A stretch of DNA of 64,000 bases, taken from the NCBI RefSeq assembly GCF_008124785.1, contig NZ_VNHU01000002.1, positions 1-64,000 on the forward strand, written 5' to 3'. Of this stretch, positions 48,776 through 58,415 are shown piece by piece; the first letter of the stretch is position 1, and each line of letters starts with the position of its first letter. The notes below the pieces were generated by a model, which was not told where the DNA came from, ran no database searches, and saw only the letters and a program-made list of their open reading frames with translations. The translations under genes and the position numbers were made by a program. This DNA comes from Aquimarina intermedia. Lineage in GTDB: Bacteria; Bacteroidota; Bacteroidia; Flavobacteriales; Flavobacteriaceae.

Positions 48776-50389
48776 ATGAAAACTCTACTATATAACTTTT
48801 ACATAGCTTCCTTCCTACTCGTATCAATTGTATCATGTACAGATGATTTTGAGGATGTTAATACAAATCCGCTCGGAGTGTCTCAAAAACAAAGTGAAGC
48901 AGACTTCTCCAATCTAAAAGCACCTTTTAAAAAATATATTTTTAAATATTTATCGCTATACCCCGACATGGCATACACAGTTACAACATAACTTAAATGC
49001 TGATACTTTTTGTGGTTATATGACACCTCCCCGACCTTTTGCAGGGGGTGCAAATACAACCAATTATGCATTTATTGATTTCTGGGATCAATGGGCTTGG
49101 GACATTCCTTTTCTGAAAAAGGAGTGATGCAAAATTTTAACGATATCAAAAAACTTACAGAAGACCGATTTCCAACCACATATTCCGTTGCGCAAATACT
49201 ACGTGTGGAAACCATGCATCGAGTAACGGATGTTTATGGCCCCACGGTGTATTCTCGATATGGAGATCTTAGTGTATCTAACCCAGTATTTGACTCTCAA
49301 GAACAAGTATATAATCTATTTTTTGAAGAGTTGGACGCTGCGATCATACAGCTTGTTTCAGATAAAAACAATGATCAACTTGCTAATTTTGATTTTGCTT
49401 ATAGTGGTAATGTCAGTAATTGGATACGATTTGCAAACACGCTACGCCTTCGACTTGCTATGAGAATAGCGAATGTAAATCCACAAAAAGCAAAGTTAGA
49501 AGGTGAAAAATCTATTAATCATCCTGAAGGTTTATTGATCTCAAATTCTCAAAATTTTATCGTTAATGGTGGGGCTACGCATCCTTTGACTGTTTTTAAT
49601 TCGAGCTGGAATGATACGCGCATGAATGCCTCTATGGAATCATTTCTTGTAGGGTATAATGATCCGAGAGGGGACATTTTATTTCAAAATTCTGAGGTTA
49701 CTCCGGGAAAACTTAAAGGTATAAGGTCCGGCATGCCATTATTAAATCAGTACAGCGATGAAATAAGTCAAAAAGAAGATTATACTCCATTTTCAAAATT
49801 AGGAAAAATGTTTGATGCAGATGAGAATCCTACCACTTCGATAACCCTAATGACTGCAGCCGAAGCTTATTTTCTTCAAGCTGAAGCAGCACTTAGAGGC
49901 TGGAGTGGAGCCGGTGATGCTCAAAGCAACTACGAAACCGGAATACAAATCTCGTTTGAACAAGCTAATGCTCCTAATAGCAACGAATATATACTGAATG
50001 ACACATCAACACCATCAGATTATATAGATCCGGTAAATCCTAATCACAATATCACTAAACAAACCTCGCTCACGGTAGCGTGGGATGCAGGAGATGATCA
50101 AGAAACAAAGTTAGAAAAGATAATAACTCAAAAATAGATCACAATTTTTCCTGATGGCCAAGAAGCATGGAGCGAATTTCGTCGTACGGGTTATCCCAAG
50201 ATTTTTCCCGTAGTTGTTAATAATAGTAATGGAACCGTGGACACTAATATTCAAGTAAGGCGCCTACCCTTTCCGGCAAGTCAAAGAACTGCAAATCCAA
50301 TTGGAGTCGAACAAGCAAGAGGATTGCTAAAGGGAGCTGATCATGGGGGAACGAGATTATGGTGGGATGTTGAAGGCGGTAATTTCTAG
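48776..50389 (+). pseudogene. SusD-like nutrient-binding lipoprotein, two frameshifts and one TAG
   Basis: Partner lipoprotein of the SusC-like transporter (SusD/RagB, SusD-like_2 type). Lipobox IVSC-T, then FEDVNTNPLGVS. An extra A in the run 48929-48934 shifts the frame. The family sequence continues in another frame as IYRYTPTWHTQLQHNLNAD and IDFWDQWAWDIPF. A missing A in 49116-49120 restores the first frame just before VMQNFNDIKKLTED. A TAG at codon 454 (50135-50137) then interrupts ITQK-ITIFPDGQEAWSEF, where Trp is expected. The frame ends GTRLWWDVEGGNF at TAG 50387-50389. It lies 43 bases after susC. Confidence 0.87.
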
Positions 50390-50440
50390 AAAAATCCTAT
50401 TCCCAATTTTAACCTTAAAACAACCTATAAAATCAAGTAT

Positions 50441-52358
50441 ATGGTTCAAGAAATTGAATATAAACAAGTTGGTAAATTTGAAGAGACCCAATTTGAGAAA
50501 ATACATAATGAAATTTTCTCAAGCTCTCTACACGCTTCAAAACTAGTAGCCCATGAGATCGCTAATCTTATAAAACAAAAGCAACAAGAAGGATTACCTT
50601 GTGTATTGGGATTAGCCACAGGATCTTCACCCATTAAAGTGTACGAAGAATTGGTAAACATGCACCGCTCCGGTGAACTTAGCTTCCATAACGTTATCAC
50701 TTTTAATTTGGATGAATATTATCCAATTGATCGTGATCATCAACAGAGCTACTATCATTTTATGCATCAGCATTTGTTCAATCATGTGGATATTATGCCC
50801 GAAAACATTCATATTCCCGACGGTAGTATTTTATTAGAAGAAATGGATCAGTATTGTATTGATTATGAATTGAAGATAAAAAATATGGAGGGCTGGATTT
50901 TCAATTATTAGGCATTGGTCGAACGGGTCATATTGGATTTAATGAACCGGGTTCTCATCCAAATTCCGGAACCCGGGTCATAACATTGGATCATATAACA
51001 CGAAGTGACGCAGCATCCGATTTTAATGGCATTGAACATGTTCCCAAGAAAGCAATTACTATGGGCATCAGTACCATTTTGAAAGCCAAACGTATTATTC
51101 TTCTTGCTTGGGGACATAAAAAAGCACCCATGATAAAAGATACAATTGAAGGTACTGTATCTTCCAGTGTTCCTGCTACATTTTTGCAAAATCATCAAAA
51201 TATCACATTAATTTTGGACGATGAAGCAGCCTCAGAGTTAACAAGGATTAAAACACCATGGCTTGTAGGTCAATGTATCTGGACTGAAAAACTTAGATTA
51301 AAGGCAGTTACCTGGTTAAGTGAATTATTAAATAAACCAATTTTAAAGCTTACCGATAAGGACTACAATGAGCACGGGATGTCTGGATTACTAGCCATCG
51401 AGGGTTCATCCTATGATCTCAATATCAAGATATTTGACCACCTACAGCACACTATCACCGGATGGCCGGGTGGAAAACCAAATGCCGATGATACCCATAG
51501 GCCAGAACGTGCACTGCCTGAAAAGAAAAGAGTCCTTATTTTTAGTCCGCATCCTGATGACGATGTAATCTCCATGGGTGGTACACTTTTACGACTAATT
51601 GATCAAGGACATGACGTTCATGTAGTATATCAAACCTCGGGTAACATTGCCGTAACGGATCAAGAGGCCTTAAAATTTGCAGAAGTTTTTAATGCCTTTA
51701 CTAATGGCCCCAACTCTTCAAAATTTCAAGAAACTATCTCGTATCTGAAGTCCAAAAAAACTAGTGATCGCGATCCGGATGCTATATTAAAAATAAAGGG
51801 CTTAATACGTCGTATGGAATCCTTGGGAGCCATTCGTCATCTGGGTTTAAGTGATGACAATGTTCACTTTCTGGATTTGCCGTTTTATGAAACCGGAAGA
51901 GTAAAGAAAAAGCCGCTATCTCGGGAGGATATTACACTTACCAAAAAAAGATTATTAAAAAAATTGCACCGCATCAATTGTACGCTGCGGGAGATTTAGC
52001 CGATCCGCATGGTACACATAAAATATGTTTTGATGCAATTTTTGCTGCTTTAAAAGATCTTAAGTCGTCAACATTTATCGATGACTGCTGGGTTTGGCTA
52101 TATCGCGGCGCATGGCAAGAATGGGATGTTTCAGAGATAGATATGGCTGTTCCTTTAAGCCCCGATGAGGTAACAAAAAAAACAAACGCCATTCTTCATC
52201 ATCAATCACAAAAAGATCGCGTGATGTTTCAGGGAGAAGACTCAAGAGAGTTTTGGTTAAGAGCCAGAGAACGTAATAAAAACACAGCCGTATTATATGA
52301 TGCTTTAGGGCTTGCAGATTATGAGGCTATTGAAGCGTTTAAAAGATATATTTATTAG
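50441..52358 (+). pseudogene. NagB-PIG-L fusion (GlcN-6-P deaminase / LmbE-like deacetylase), two frameshifts
   Basis: Bifunctional protein of the ~640-residue Bacteroidota type. N-terminal NagB domain: VLGLATGSSPIKVYEELV, ITFNLDEYYPIDRDHQQSY, LLGIGRTGHIGFNEPGS. C-terminal PIG-L/LmbE deacetylase domain: VLIFSPHPDDDVISMGGT (zinc-ligand HPDD) and LYAAGDLADPHGTHKICF. One A is missing from the run 50878-50883, so the frame ends at TAG 50909-50911. A second is missing from 51943-51949, so the middle piece ends at TAG 51997-51999. Restoring both bases gives a continuous 639-residue protein. It would convert GlcNAc-6-P via GlcN-6-P to fructose-6-P and replace a separate nagA, which is absent here. 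Confidence 0.87.
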
Positions 52359-52479
52359 CCAGTTGATATATTGTGTGTTTGTCAAAATAATCCATTCTTT
52401 TCTGGGGGAAGGGGTTATTTATAGCATCTAATTGATTAAGACCAGAAAATTAAGATACTCATATAATATCTAAACGTTT

Positions 52480-53334
52480 AGGATTTTAGTAGCTGACAGC
52501 GGTTCTACCAAATGTGATTGGGTACTATCTAATTATAACGGAAAACCAATTCACAAAGTTCAGACTCCGGGATTAAATCCGTTAGTCTACACCACCACCC
52601 AGCTTCTACAGATAATTGAGAATTCAGTAATTCTTTGTCAATATAAAGAGCATATTGATCACATCCATTTTTATGGAGCCGGTTGCAACTCAACACGAAC
52701 TAATCAAATAATTGAAAAAGTTTTGCTATCCATATTTACTAATAGCATAAGTATTACTGTTCAAGAAGACATCATAGCCGCTGTGCATGCTGTAACAGAT
52801 AGCCCAGGAGTAGTTTGTATTTTGGGTACAGGAGCAAACAGTTGCTTTTTTAATGGGGTGGAAGTATTTCAAAAAGTCCCGGCGCTGGGTTATGTATTAG
52901 CTGATGAGGGTAGCGGAAATTATTTTGGAAAAAAAGTACTGAAAGATTACTACTTTAAAAAAATGCCCCTCCCTATTGCTTACAGCTTTGAACAACTATG
53001 TTCACCAATATTAGACACAATTCTCTCTAATATTCATAATAGTACGAATCCTAGTAAATATTTGGCGTCTTATGCAAGGTTTTTATTTGAACATCGTGGC
53101 AATGCTTATATAGAAAACCTCTTAGAACAAGGTGTAGAAGAATTCGTAGCATTATATATCATGCCCTATAAAAAAGAGCTGGAACACCACCCTATACACT
53201 TTGTGGGATCCATTGCTTTTAATTTACAAGATATCATAAAAGAACAACTTAGCGATCTTGGTTACAATGTGCAACGATTCCTTAAAAGTCCGATAACTAA
53301 ACTCACAAATCAAATAATCACTAAAGGAATATAA
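52480..53334 (+). pseudogene. N-acetylglucosamine kinase (BadF/BadG ATPase family), start codon lost
   Basis: The open frame reads ILVADSGSTKCDWVLSNYNG at its N-terminus, the phosphate-1 motif of the ASKHA fold. HFYGAGCNSTRT, VVCILGTGANSCFFNG and ALGYVLADEGSGNYFGKK follow, so the family's glycine-rich loops are complete. Length from the AGG at 52480 is 284 residues, the usual size. No ATG, GTG or TTG precedes the motif: the codon where Met is expected is AGG, and an in-frame stop lies just upstream. An ATT at 52483 might work weakly. The first in-frame ATG within the first half would delete the nucleotide-binding motif. It is 3' of the nagB-like gene in the GlcNAc arm. Confidence 0.72.
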
Positions 53335-53340
53335 ACATTT

Positions 53341-55662
53341 ATGACTAGAAAGTTTTTTTATATAGCCTTACTCCTATCAACTTCTCTATGGACTGCTTGC
53401 AATCTTTCCTCTGGAAAAGACACGATACAATATGTGGATATTTCTATTATTCCTCATCCTGAAATAGTTAAAGTCTACAAAGGTGATTTTACTATAGACT
53501 CAAACACAAAACTTGTTTACACTAATGCTCAAAACAATGCTATAGCAAGCCTCCTTAAACTAGAGCTAAAGAAAACTACTGGTTTGGTTTTAGAAACTTT
53601 TAAATCCGATACACTTGACAAAAATGTGGTGGCTCTAACAATAGATGAACAATTACCAGGAAGTGATGAATCCTACACCCTTACTATTACTTCAAAAAAT
53701 ATCATTATTACAGCTAAAAAAGACAATGGTCTGTTTTATGGTATGAAATCTTTTCTACAACTCCTCGAAAATTGCACTACTAAAAAGTCTCTAACGCTTC
53801 CCAATGTGAGTATTACAGATGCTCCAAGATTCCCTTGGCGAGGCATGCATTTGGATGTCTCGAGTCATTTTTTTTCTGTCCCGTTTATAAAAAAGCAATT
53901 GGATATTCTAGCTCAGTTGAAAATTAATAAGTTTCACTGGCATCTTACGGATGATCAAGGATGGCGAATTGAAATTAAGAAATATCCAAAACTCACAGAA
54001 ATCGGATCTGCACGAAAGAACTATGATGGTACCACGCATCGTGGCTTTTATACACAGGAGGATATAAAAGAAGTAGTAGCCTACGCTAAAGAACGATTTA
54101 TAGATGTTGTCCCGGAAATTGACACTCCCGGACATGCCATGGCTATTTTAGCTGCTTATCCTGAGTTTGCTTGTCAGCATGGAAATTACCAAGTTCGAAA
54201 TTTATGGGGAGTTGAGTCAAAAATACTTTGTGCTGGAAAGGAAGTTACCTTTCAATTTATCGATGATGTTTTCAAAGAAATAACAACTTTATTTCCTTAC
54301 GAGTATATACACATGGGAGGTGATGAAGTTCCTAAAACGAAATGGACGAATTGTGGCCGTTGTCAAAAAAGAATTGAAGCGCATTCCTTAGATGAAGAAG
54401 CTGGATTACAGAGTTATTTTATGTCCCGTGTTGAAGGCCTTCTGAAAAAATATAACAAAAAAATGATCGGCTGGGATGAAATTTTAGTAGGTGGAATAAC
54501 TTCAACCACAACAATAATGTCGTGGCAGGGTGAAGACGGCGGTATAAAAGCTGCAAATAGTGGCCATGATGTAATTATGACTCCGATCAGCTATACGTAT
54601 TTTAATTTTCATCAAGGTGATCCGGTAGTAGAACCGCTAGCATTTGGAGGAAATATTTCGCTTCAAAAAGTTTACAATTATGATCCCATACCTTCCACGA
54701 TAGATAAAAACAAAAGAAAACATATCCTAGGAGTTCAAGGTAATATGTGGACAGAATATGCGTCTAACGAAGAAACTGTTGAATATTTAGCCTATCCAAG
54801 AATTGTCGCCTTAGCTGAAACCGCTTGGTCATCGAAAGAAAATAGAGTATATACTTCTTTTTTGAAGAGACTGAAAAAATTCTATCCCGTGCTCGATCGC
54901 GCAGACGTGAATTATCATATACCCCTTCCCGAGGGACCGGATGCGGATAAGTTAATATTTACGGATTCTATATCTATTCCTTTTACCACTTCCTATCCAA
55001 TCAAAATGGTTTATACTTTGGATGGAACAGCACCGACAAAAAATAGTATTATATATAAATCGCCTATAACTATATCACAAAATTCTACACTAAAAATAGC
55101 ATCCATCCTGCCTCATGGAAAAATGAGTGCTGTTCGTACACTTCATTTAAAAAAGGTAAATTATATAGAAGCCACTAATCCAAGAAATACCTTAATATCA
55201 GGTTTGAACATAACAACGTTTTATGGTTGTTTTGAAACCATCCCTGATTTTTTGAAACAAAAAGAGGCAAAAACAGCTACTATCACTGAGATCAAACAAG
55301 CAAATACAACATACAATTGGGGACATAGTATAAAACCAGAAAACTTCTCGGCTGTGATACTAGAGGGCTTTATAAAAGTCTCTGATGATAGTATATATGC
55401 ATTCTCAAGTGCTCAGGATGAGGTTTGAATTGCGAATGGATTGATTATTGAAAATAATAAAACAATAAGAAAACATCCTACCCAAGGTTACATAGCATTG
55501 AGAAAAGGCTTACATCCTGTAAAAATTATATACCTTAATATAGTACATGAAGGATGGGCTACAGATTGGAATCCTGTAGAATTGAGATTTAAAACTTACA
55601 ACCAAGATGAGTACAAGATCTTAAAAGGTGATATGTTATATCACATTGCTTCCGAATTGTAG
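53341..55662 (+). pseudogene. GH20 beta-N-acetylhexosaminidase lipoprotein, premature TGA
   Basis: Periplasmic or surface lipoprotein that removes terminal GlcNAc from chito-oligosaccharides. Lipobox LWTAC (Cys20); GH20b domain to ~150; GH20 catalytic barrel ~160-520 with FHWHLTDDQGWRIEIKKYP and the acid pair Asp328-Glu329 in YIHMGGDEVPKTKW; then a chitobiase-type C-terminal domain and a PA14-like end. TGA at codon 696 (55426-55428) stops the frame. It continues IANGLIIENNKTIRKHPTQG to TAG at 55660-55662. The position reads DEV-x-IANG, where Trp is expected, so TGG to TGA. The catalytic domain is upstream, so the truncated product might keep activity. It begins 6 bases after the GlcNAc kinase. 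Confidence 0.88.
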
Positions 55663-55751
55663 ATATATCTATGAGAAAAACCATTTCAAGAAGTTTCAAA
55701 AAATCTGTATTACCTCCAATTTATTTCCAAATACTTTAAAATTTTATAGTA

Positions 55752-56000
55752 TTACGCAGTAGCACGTATAGGTGCCCAATGAGAGCACAACATTCCAGGT
55801 GCTGCCTTTTGAGGGTTAGCACAGGTGGGTCCTTGATAACGAGAACAGGTTGTGCAGTTAGGATCATCCTTCAACGAGGCTCTCATTTCAAAACTATCAC
55901 ATGTATGACGATTACTCACGGTTGTTTGATGCGTTGTACAATATTCTCCTTCAATTAAGTGTGAACAGTTTAAACAACTGTTTCCAAGTCTGATAGCCAT
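55752..56000 (-). CDS. Small cysteine-rich protein
   Basis: 82 residues, no signal peptide. Ten cysteines are arranged as CLNCSHL, EYCTTHQ, HTCDSF, NCTTCSRYQGPTC and MLCSHW, with several neighbouring His. The pattern suggests two small treble-clef or rubredoxin-like metal (zinc) sites. I do not recognise a named family, although similar short proteins occur in flavobacteria. Monocistronic, frame intact. Confidence 0.7.
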   Translation of the reverse strand: MAIRLGNSCLNCSHLIEGEYCTTHQTTVSNRHTCDSFEMRASLKDDPNCTTCSRYQGPTCANPQKAAPGMLCSHWAPIRATA

Positions 56001-56095
56001 AACGTTTAATTTAGTAATTACACTTAAATTTAAGACTTAAACAAAAAAGAAACAATATAAATTAGCATCATTATCAATTAAAAATGTAAAGTAAT

Positions 56096-56599
56096 CTACT
56101 CAATATCCAATTCACCTTCAACACCCAAATCTTGTTTCTTTCCTGTTACTGCACCTACACCCATTTTAATAAATGTAGTTAATTTCCCGTTTTTGGTATC
56201 CCAATAATAAGCTTCCTCAGGAATAACTTTAATAGCGGTTACATTAGGATCATCAATTCCGTCAAACCAAGTGTCATCAAATTTTCCATAATACTTCTTG
56301 ATAACATTTCTATCTGTTGTGATGTATGCATGGCCAAACACTGTCATATATTCCATATCTCCGGGTTTAGCGTAAATCAACTGCACTGCATTATCTCTTT
56401 CAATATAAGCATTGTGTTTACTATTACTATTACTCAAAAACCAAATCGCTCCTGTGGCGTCTACTTCTTTTGTGCTCATAGGAATAATATGAGAAGGCTT
56501 ACCACCTAAATTAGTATCCATCATAGTAAAATCAATACCCTCTGCTAATTCTTTGAGCTTATTTAAAGCTTCTTTTCTCATTAAATCTTTCGTACTCAT
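56096..56599 (-). CDS. Pyridoxamine 5'-phosphate oxidase-like (general stress protein 26 type) flavoprotein
   Basis: 167 residues of the split-barrel FMN-binding fold. IGWFLS-like positions appear as AIWFLSNSNSKHNAYIERD, followed by VQLIYAKPGDMEYMTVFGHAYIT, as in GS26/PNPOx-like stress proteins. The C-terminus is GAVTGKKQDLGVEGELDIE. Probably a cytoplasmic flavin- or F420-type reductase of unknown substrate, not a true PdxH. It ends in TAG, which shows that TAG is an ordinary stop in this genome. Frame intact. Confidence 0.85.
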   Translation of the reverse strand: MSTKDLMRKEALNKLKELAEGIDFTMMDTNLGGKPSHIIPMSTKEVDATGAIWFLSNSNSKHNAYIERDNAVQLIYAKPGDMEYMTVFGHAYITTDRNVIKKYYGKFDDTWFDGIDDPNVTAIKVIPEEAYYWDTKNGKLTTFIKMGVGAVTGKKQDLGVEGELDIE

Positions 56600-56794
56600 C
56601 GCTGTTAAGTTTAAGTAGGTAATAGCCCCATCTCACTAATATAAAGATATTTATAAAAATTATACTTTAAACAGTGCTCGTGTAGATTTAGAATTATCTT
56701 AACTTAATATCGATCAGTCTCAGTAAATTTTAACAAGCATGGAAGATGCATTAAAACTTATATTAATAGATGTATATAGAATCTTGACTGCAAT

Positions 56795-57301
56795 TTATTT
56801 TTTATCTTTTTTTTCAGGCTCAGCTTGATCATAACTTAAAACAGTACTTAATTTCCATAGTTTATCTTCTAACACCCAAACCGAAGTGAATTTTGCAATT
56901 CCCGTCCGTAAATCTTCTTTACCGCTTTCTCTGATATAAAAATAATGTACTCCTGATTGAATAGCGCCATACAGTTCTCCATTGTCATATAGCGGATAAA
57001 CCATTAAGCTCCCATCTTTTAATTTTCGGATTGGTTTTTTGACGGATGTACCACAGATATTACCTCTAGTATTTTGCATAAACAATTGCGCATCCTGATA
57101 ACCTCCTCTATCATGATAAAATTTGAGATCATCTGTAATATGTGCTTTAAGATAATTCAAATCACATTGATTAAAGCCTCGCTCAAAGAATATACTATCC
57201 TGTGTCTTGAGCTAAATAAATAGGTCAGAAGCTTTTGAAATTTGCGCCTGTCCATTTGTCAAGAAAACTGTAAAAAATACGAGCATTAAAAATTGTTTCA
57301 T
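56795..57301 (-). pseudogene. SnoaL/DUF4440-like NTF2-fold secreted protein, premature TAG
   Basis: The ATG at 57301 opens a signal peptide (MKQFLMLVFFTVFLTNGQAQ) and then the mature start ISKASDLFI. TAG at codon 30 (57212-57214) interrupts. The same frame continues LKTQDSIFFERGFNQCDL and NYLKAHITDDLKFYHD to the end, an NTF2-like (DUF4440) domain of about 120 residues with WKLSTVLSYDQ near the C-terminus. Glu (GAG to TAG) is the likely ancestral residue. Starting at the internal ATG 57160 would lose the signal peptide and the first helix. Function unknown. Confidence 0.8.
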
Positions 57302-57391
57302 TATCTTATTATTTTTTATCAAAGATGAGAAATTGATACTTTTTGATATCAAAATTTAACCCACTAATACCGCGACAACACTGCGTCAGTC

Positions 57392-57942
57392 CTAAATGAC
57401 ATTAAATCTTAAGTGAATTCTAAGCTTTTTTTGCTTATCAATTGCCGCTGTATTTCTGAGTATAATAAATACATTAATTAACACTAACATAATCATAACA
57501 AGTATTGTAAATTCATTACCGGCACCAATCCATTTTTTTAAAAAAATACTTAGCTTAAAAGTGATAATAGCAACAATCGTATATACGATTTGTAACGAAA
57601 CAATTTGTCTAGTTAGAGGATTAAACTGCTTTACGAGAAACATGATTACTAACGGAAGTACAATGTTGGCCGAGGGCAAAAACGTAACCACTACTGAAGA
57701 TAAATTGAAGATAAATTGAAGGTTTTTATCCAAGTATAATTTGTAGTATCTGGTAGCTCGCGAGTACTAAGTAGCTCATTCACTTCACTTTCAAGTGCTT
57801 TTGCCACAGCTTTCAAGGTATGTCCTTTGGGCTCTACACCCAATTCAATTCGTTGTATCGTTCTAATTAACAGTCCTGACTTAGTCGCTAACTCTTCTTG
57901 TGTTAAGTTTAGGTACTCTCGTTTACTTTTTAGCTTAGACAT
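57392..57942 (-). pseudogene. XRE helix-turn-helix/membrane protein split by an 11-bp duplication
   Basis: The N-terminal half (from 57942) is an XRE-type HTH: KREYLNLTQEELATKSGLLIRTIQRIELG. The C-terminal half is a three-helix membrane domain of the DUF4870-like kind: LPLVIMFLVKQFNPLTRQI, then YTIVAIITF and FTILVMIMLVLINVF. A direct duplication of GATAAATTGAA (plus strand, 57701-57711 and 57712-57722) throws the frame off and stops it at IYLQ. Removing one copy gives one 179-residue protein, TWIKTFNLSSVVVTFLPSAN at the join. It probably was a small membrane-anchored regulator. Confidence 0.85.
57701..57722. repeat. 11-bp tandem duplication causing a frameshift
   Basis: Two perfect adjacent copies of GATAAATTGAA lie inside the HTH-membrane gene. 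The length is not a multiple of three. It looks like a replication-slippage insertion. Confidence 0.9.
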
Positions 57943-58257
57943 TTAAAGTATATTTCATCCGCGTACTTTTTTTTTGAATTGTAAAATAGTCAATAATCGT
58001 TTTACTGATATATAAATAGTATATTCTTCTATTAAAAGACAAAATAGAATGTAAGAATACGATGTACTAAACTACAATTATTTTCTGAAACCTTCCATCA
58101 ACTGTCTTGTTGATCTCTGGAATTTATTCATAATAGATGAAAATGGGGAAAGCCAAATAGAAAGGCTACATATTAATGAAACTTAATACTTGTAAACTTT
58201 ATAAAGGTTCAGGTTGAGAATCACTATCAAGCACCACTTAACGAGTTTCAAAAGAAG

Positions 58258-58372
58258 AAGCGAGCTTCGTTTCTCAATCTGGGTTAACTGCGTTGATCCC
58301 TGCAACGCTCCGCGTTGAAAATCACAAAAAGAATAACTTAGCCATCTTCAAAAAAAAAAGCGAGCTTCGTTT
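58258..58372. repeat. 15-bp direct repeat in the tRNA downstream region
   Basis: AAGCGAGCTTCGTTT occurs at 58258-58272 and again at 58358-58372, exactly 100 bases apart. The second copy is the arm of the tRNA terminator, so the first may be a relic of a duplicated terminator or an intergenic repeat family. Confidence 0.6.
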
Positions 58373-58410
58373 TTTGAAACTCGCTTCGCAATTCACCTTT
58401 TTTGTGATTT
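58319..58410. repeat. Nested inverted repeat around the tRNA-Arg terminator
   Basis: Outer arms AAATCACAAAAA (58319-58330) and TTTTTGTGATTT (58399-58410) are perfect complements enclosing the AAGCGAG/CTCGCTT hairpin. The arrangement could fold as a long stem on either strand. Confidence 0.55.
58350..58386 (-). terminator. Rho-independent terminator after tRNA-Arg
   Basis: Minus strand: AAGCGAG (58380-58386 complement) pairs with CTCGCTT (58358-58364 complement) and a ten-T tract follows. It ends transcription of tRNA-Arg 30 bases downstream of the tRNA. Confidence 0.8.
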
Positions 58411-58415
58411 ATTCG

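Larger units (their letters stand above)
57943..58415. other. Gene-free stretch of about 470 bases
   Basis: AT-rich between the HTH gene and tRNA-Arg. The left 280 bases show no convincing ORF; a 17-codon ATG frame at 58078-58131 (minus) is too short to support. The right part contains two copies of AAGCGAGCTTCGTTT and the tRNA terminator, listed separately. A small CAACG/CGTTG hairpin lies around 58302-58317. Confidence 0.6.

Noticed and set aside
32803..57942. Programmed stop-codon readthrough or genetic code change as an explanation of the premature stops
   Set aside because: All three stop codons are involved, they also end intact genes nearby, and frameshifts and a duplication occur in the same region.
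58078..58131. 17-codon ATG frame (MNKFQRSTRQLMEGFRK) in the gene-free stretch
   Set aside because: It resembles a protein start but is too short and has no continuation in any frame that I could recognise.
32803..58415. Insertion sequence, prophage or genomic island as the cause of the broken genes
   Set aside because: I saw no transposase, integrase, phage gene or terminal inverted repeats; lesions are point changes and small indels.
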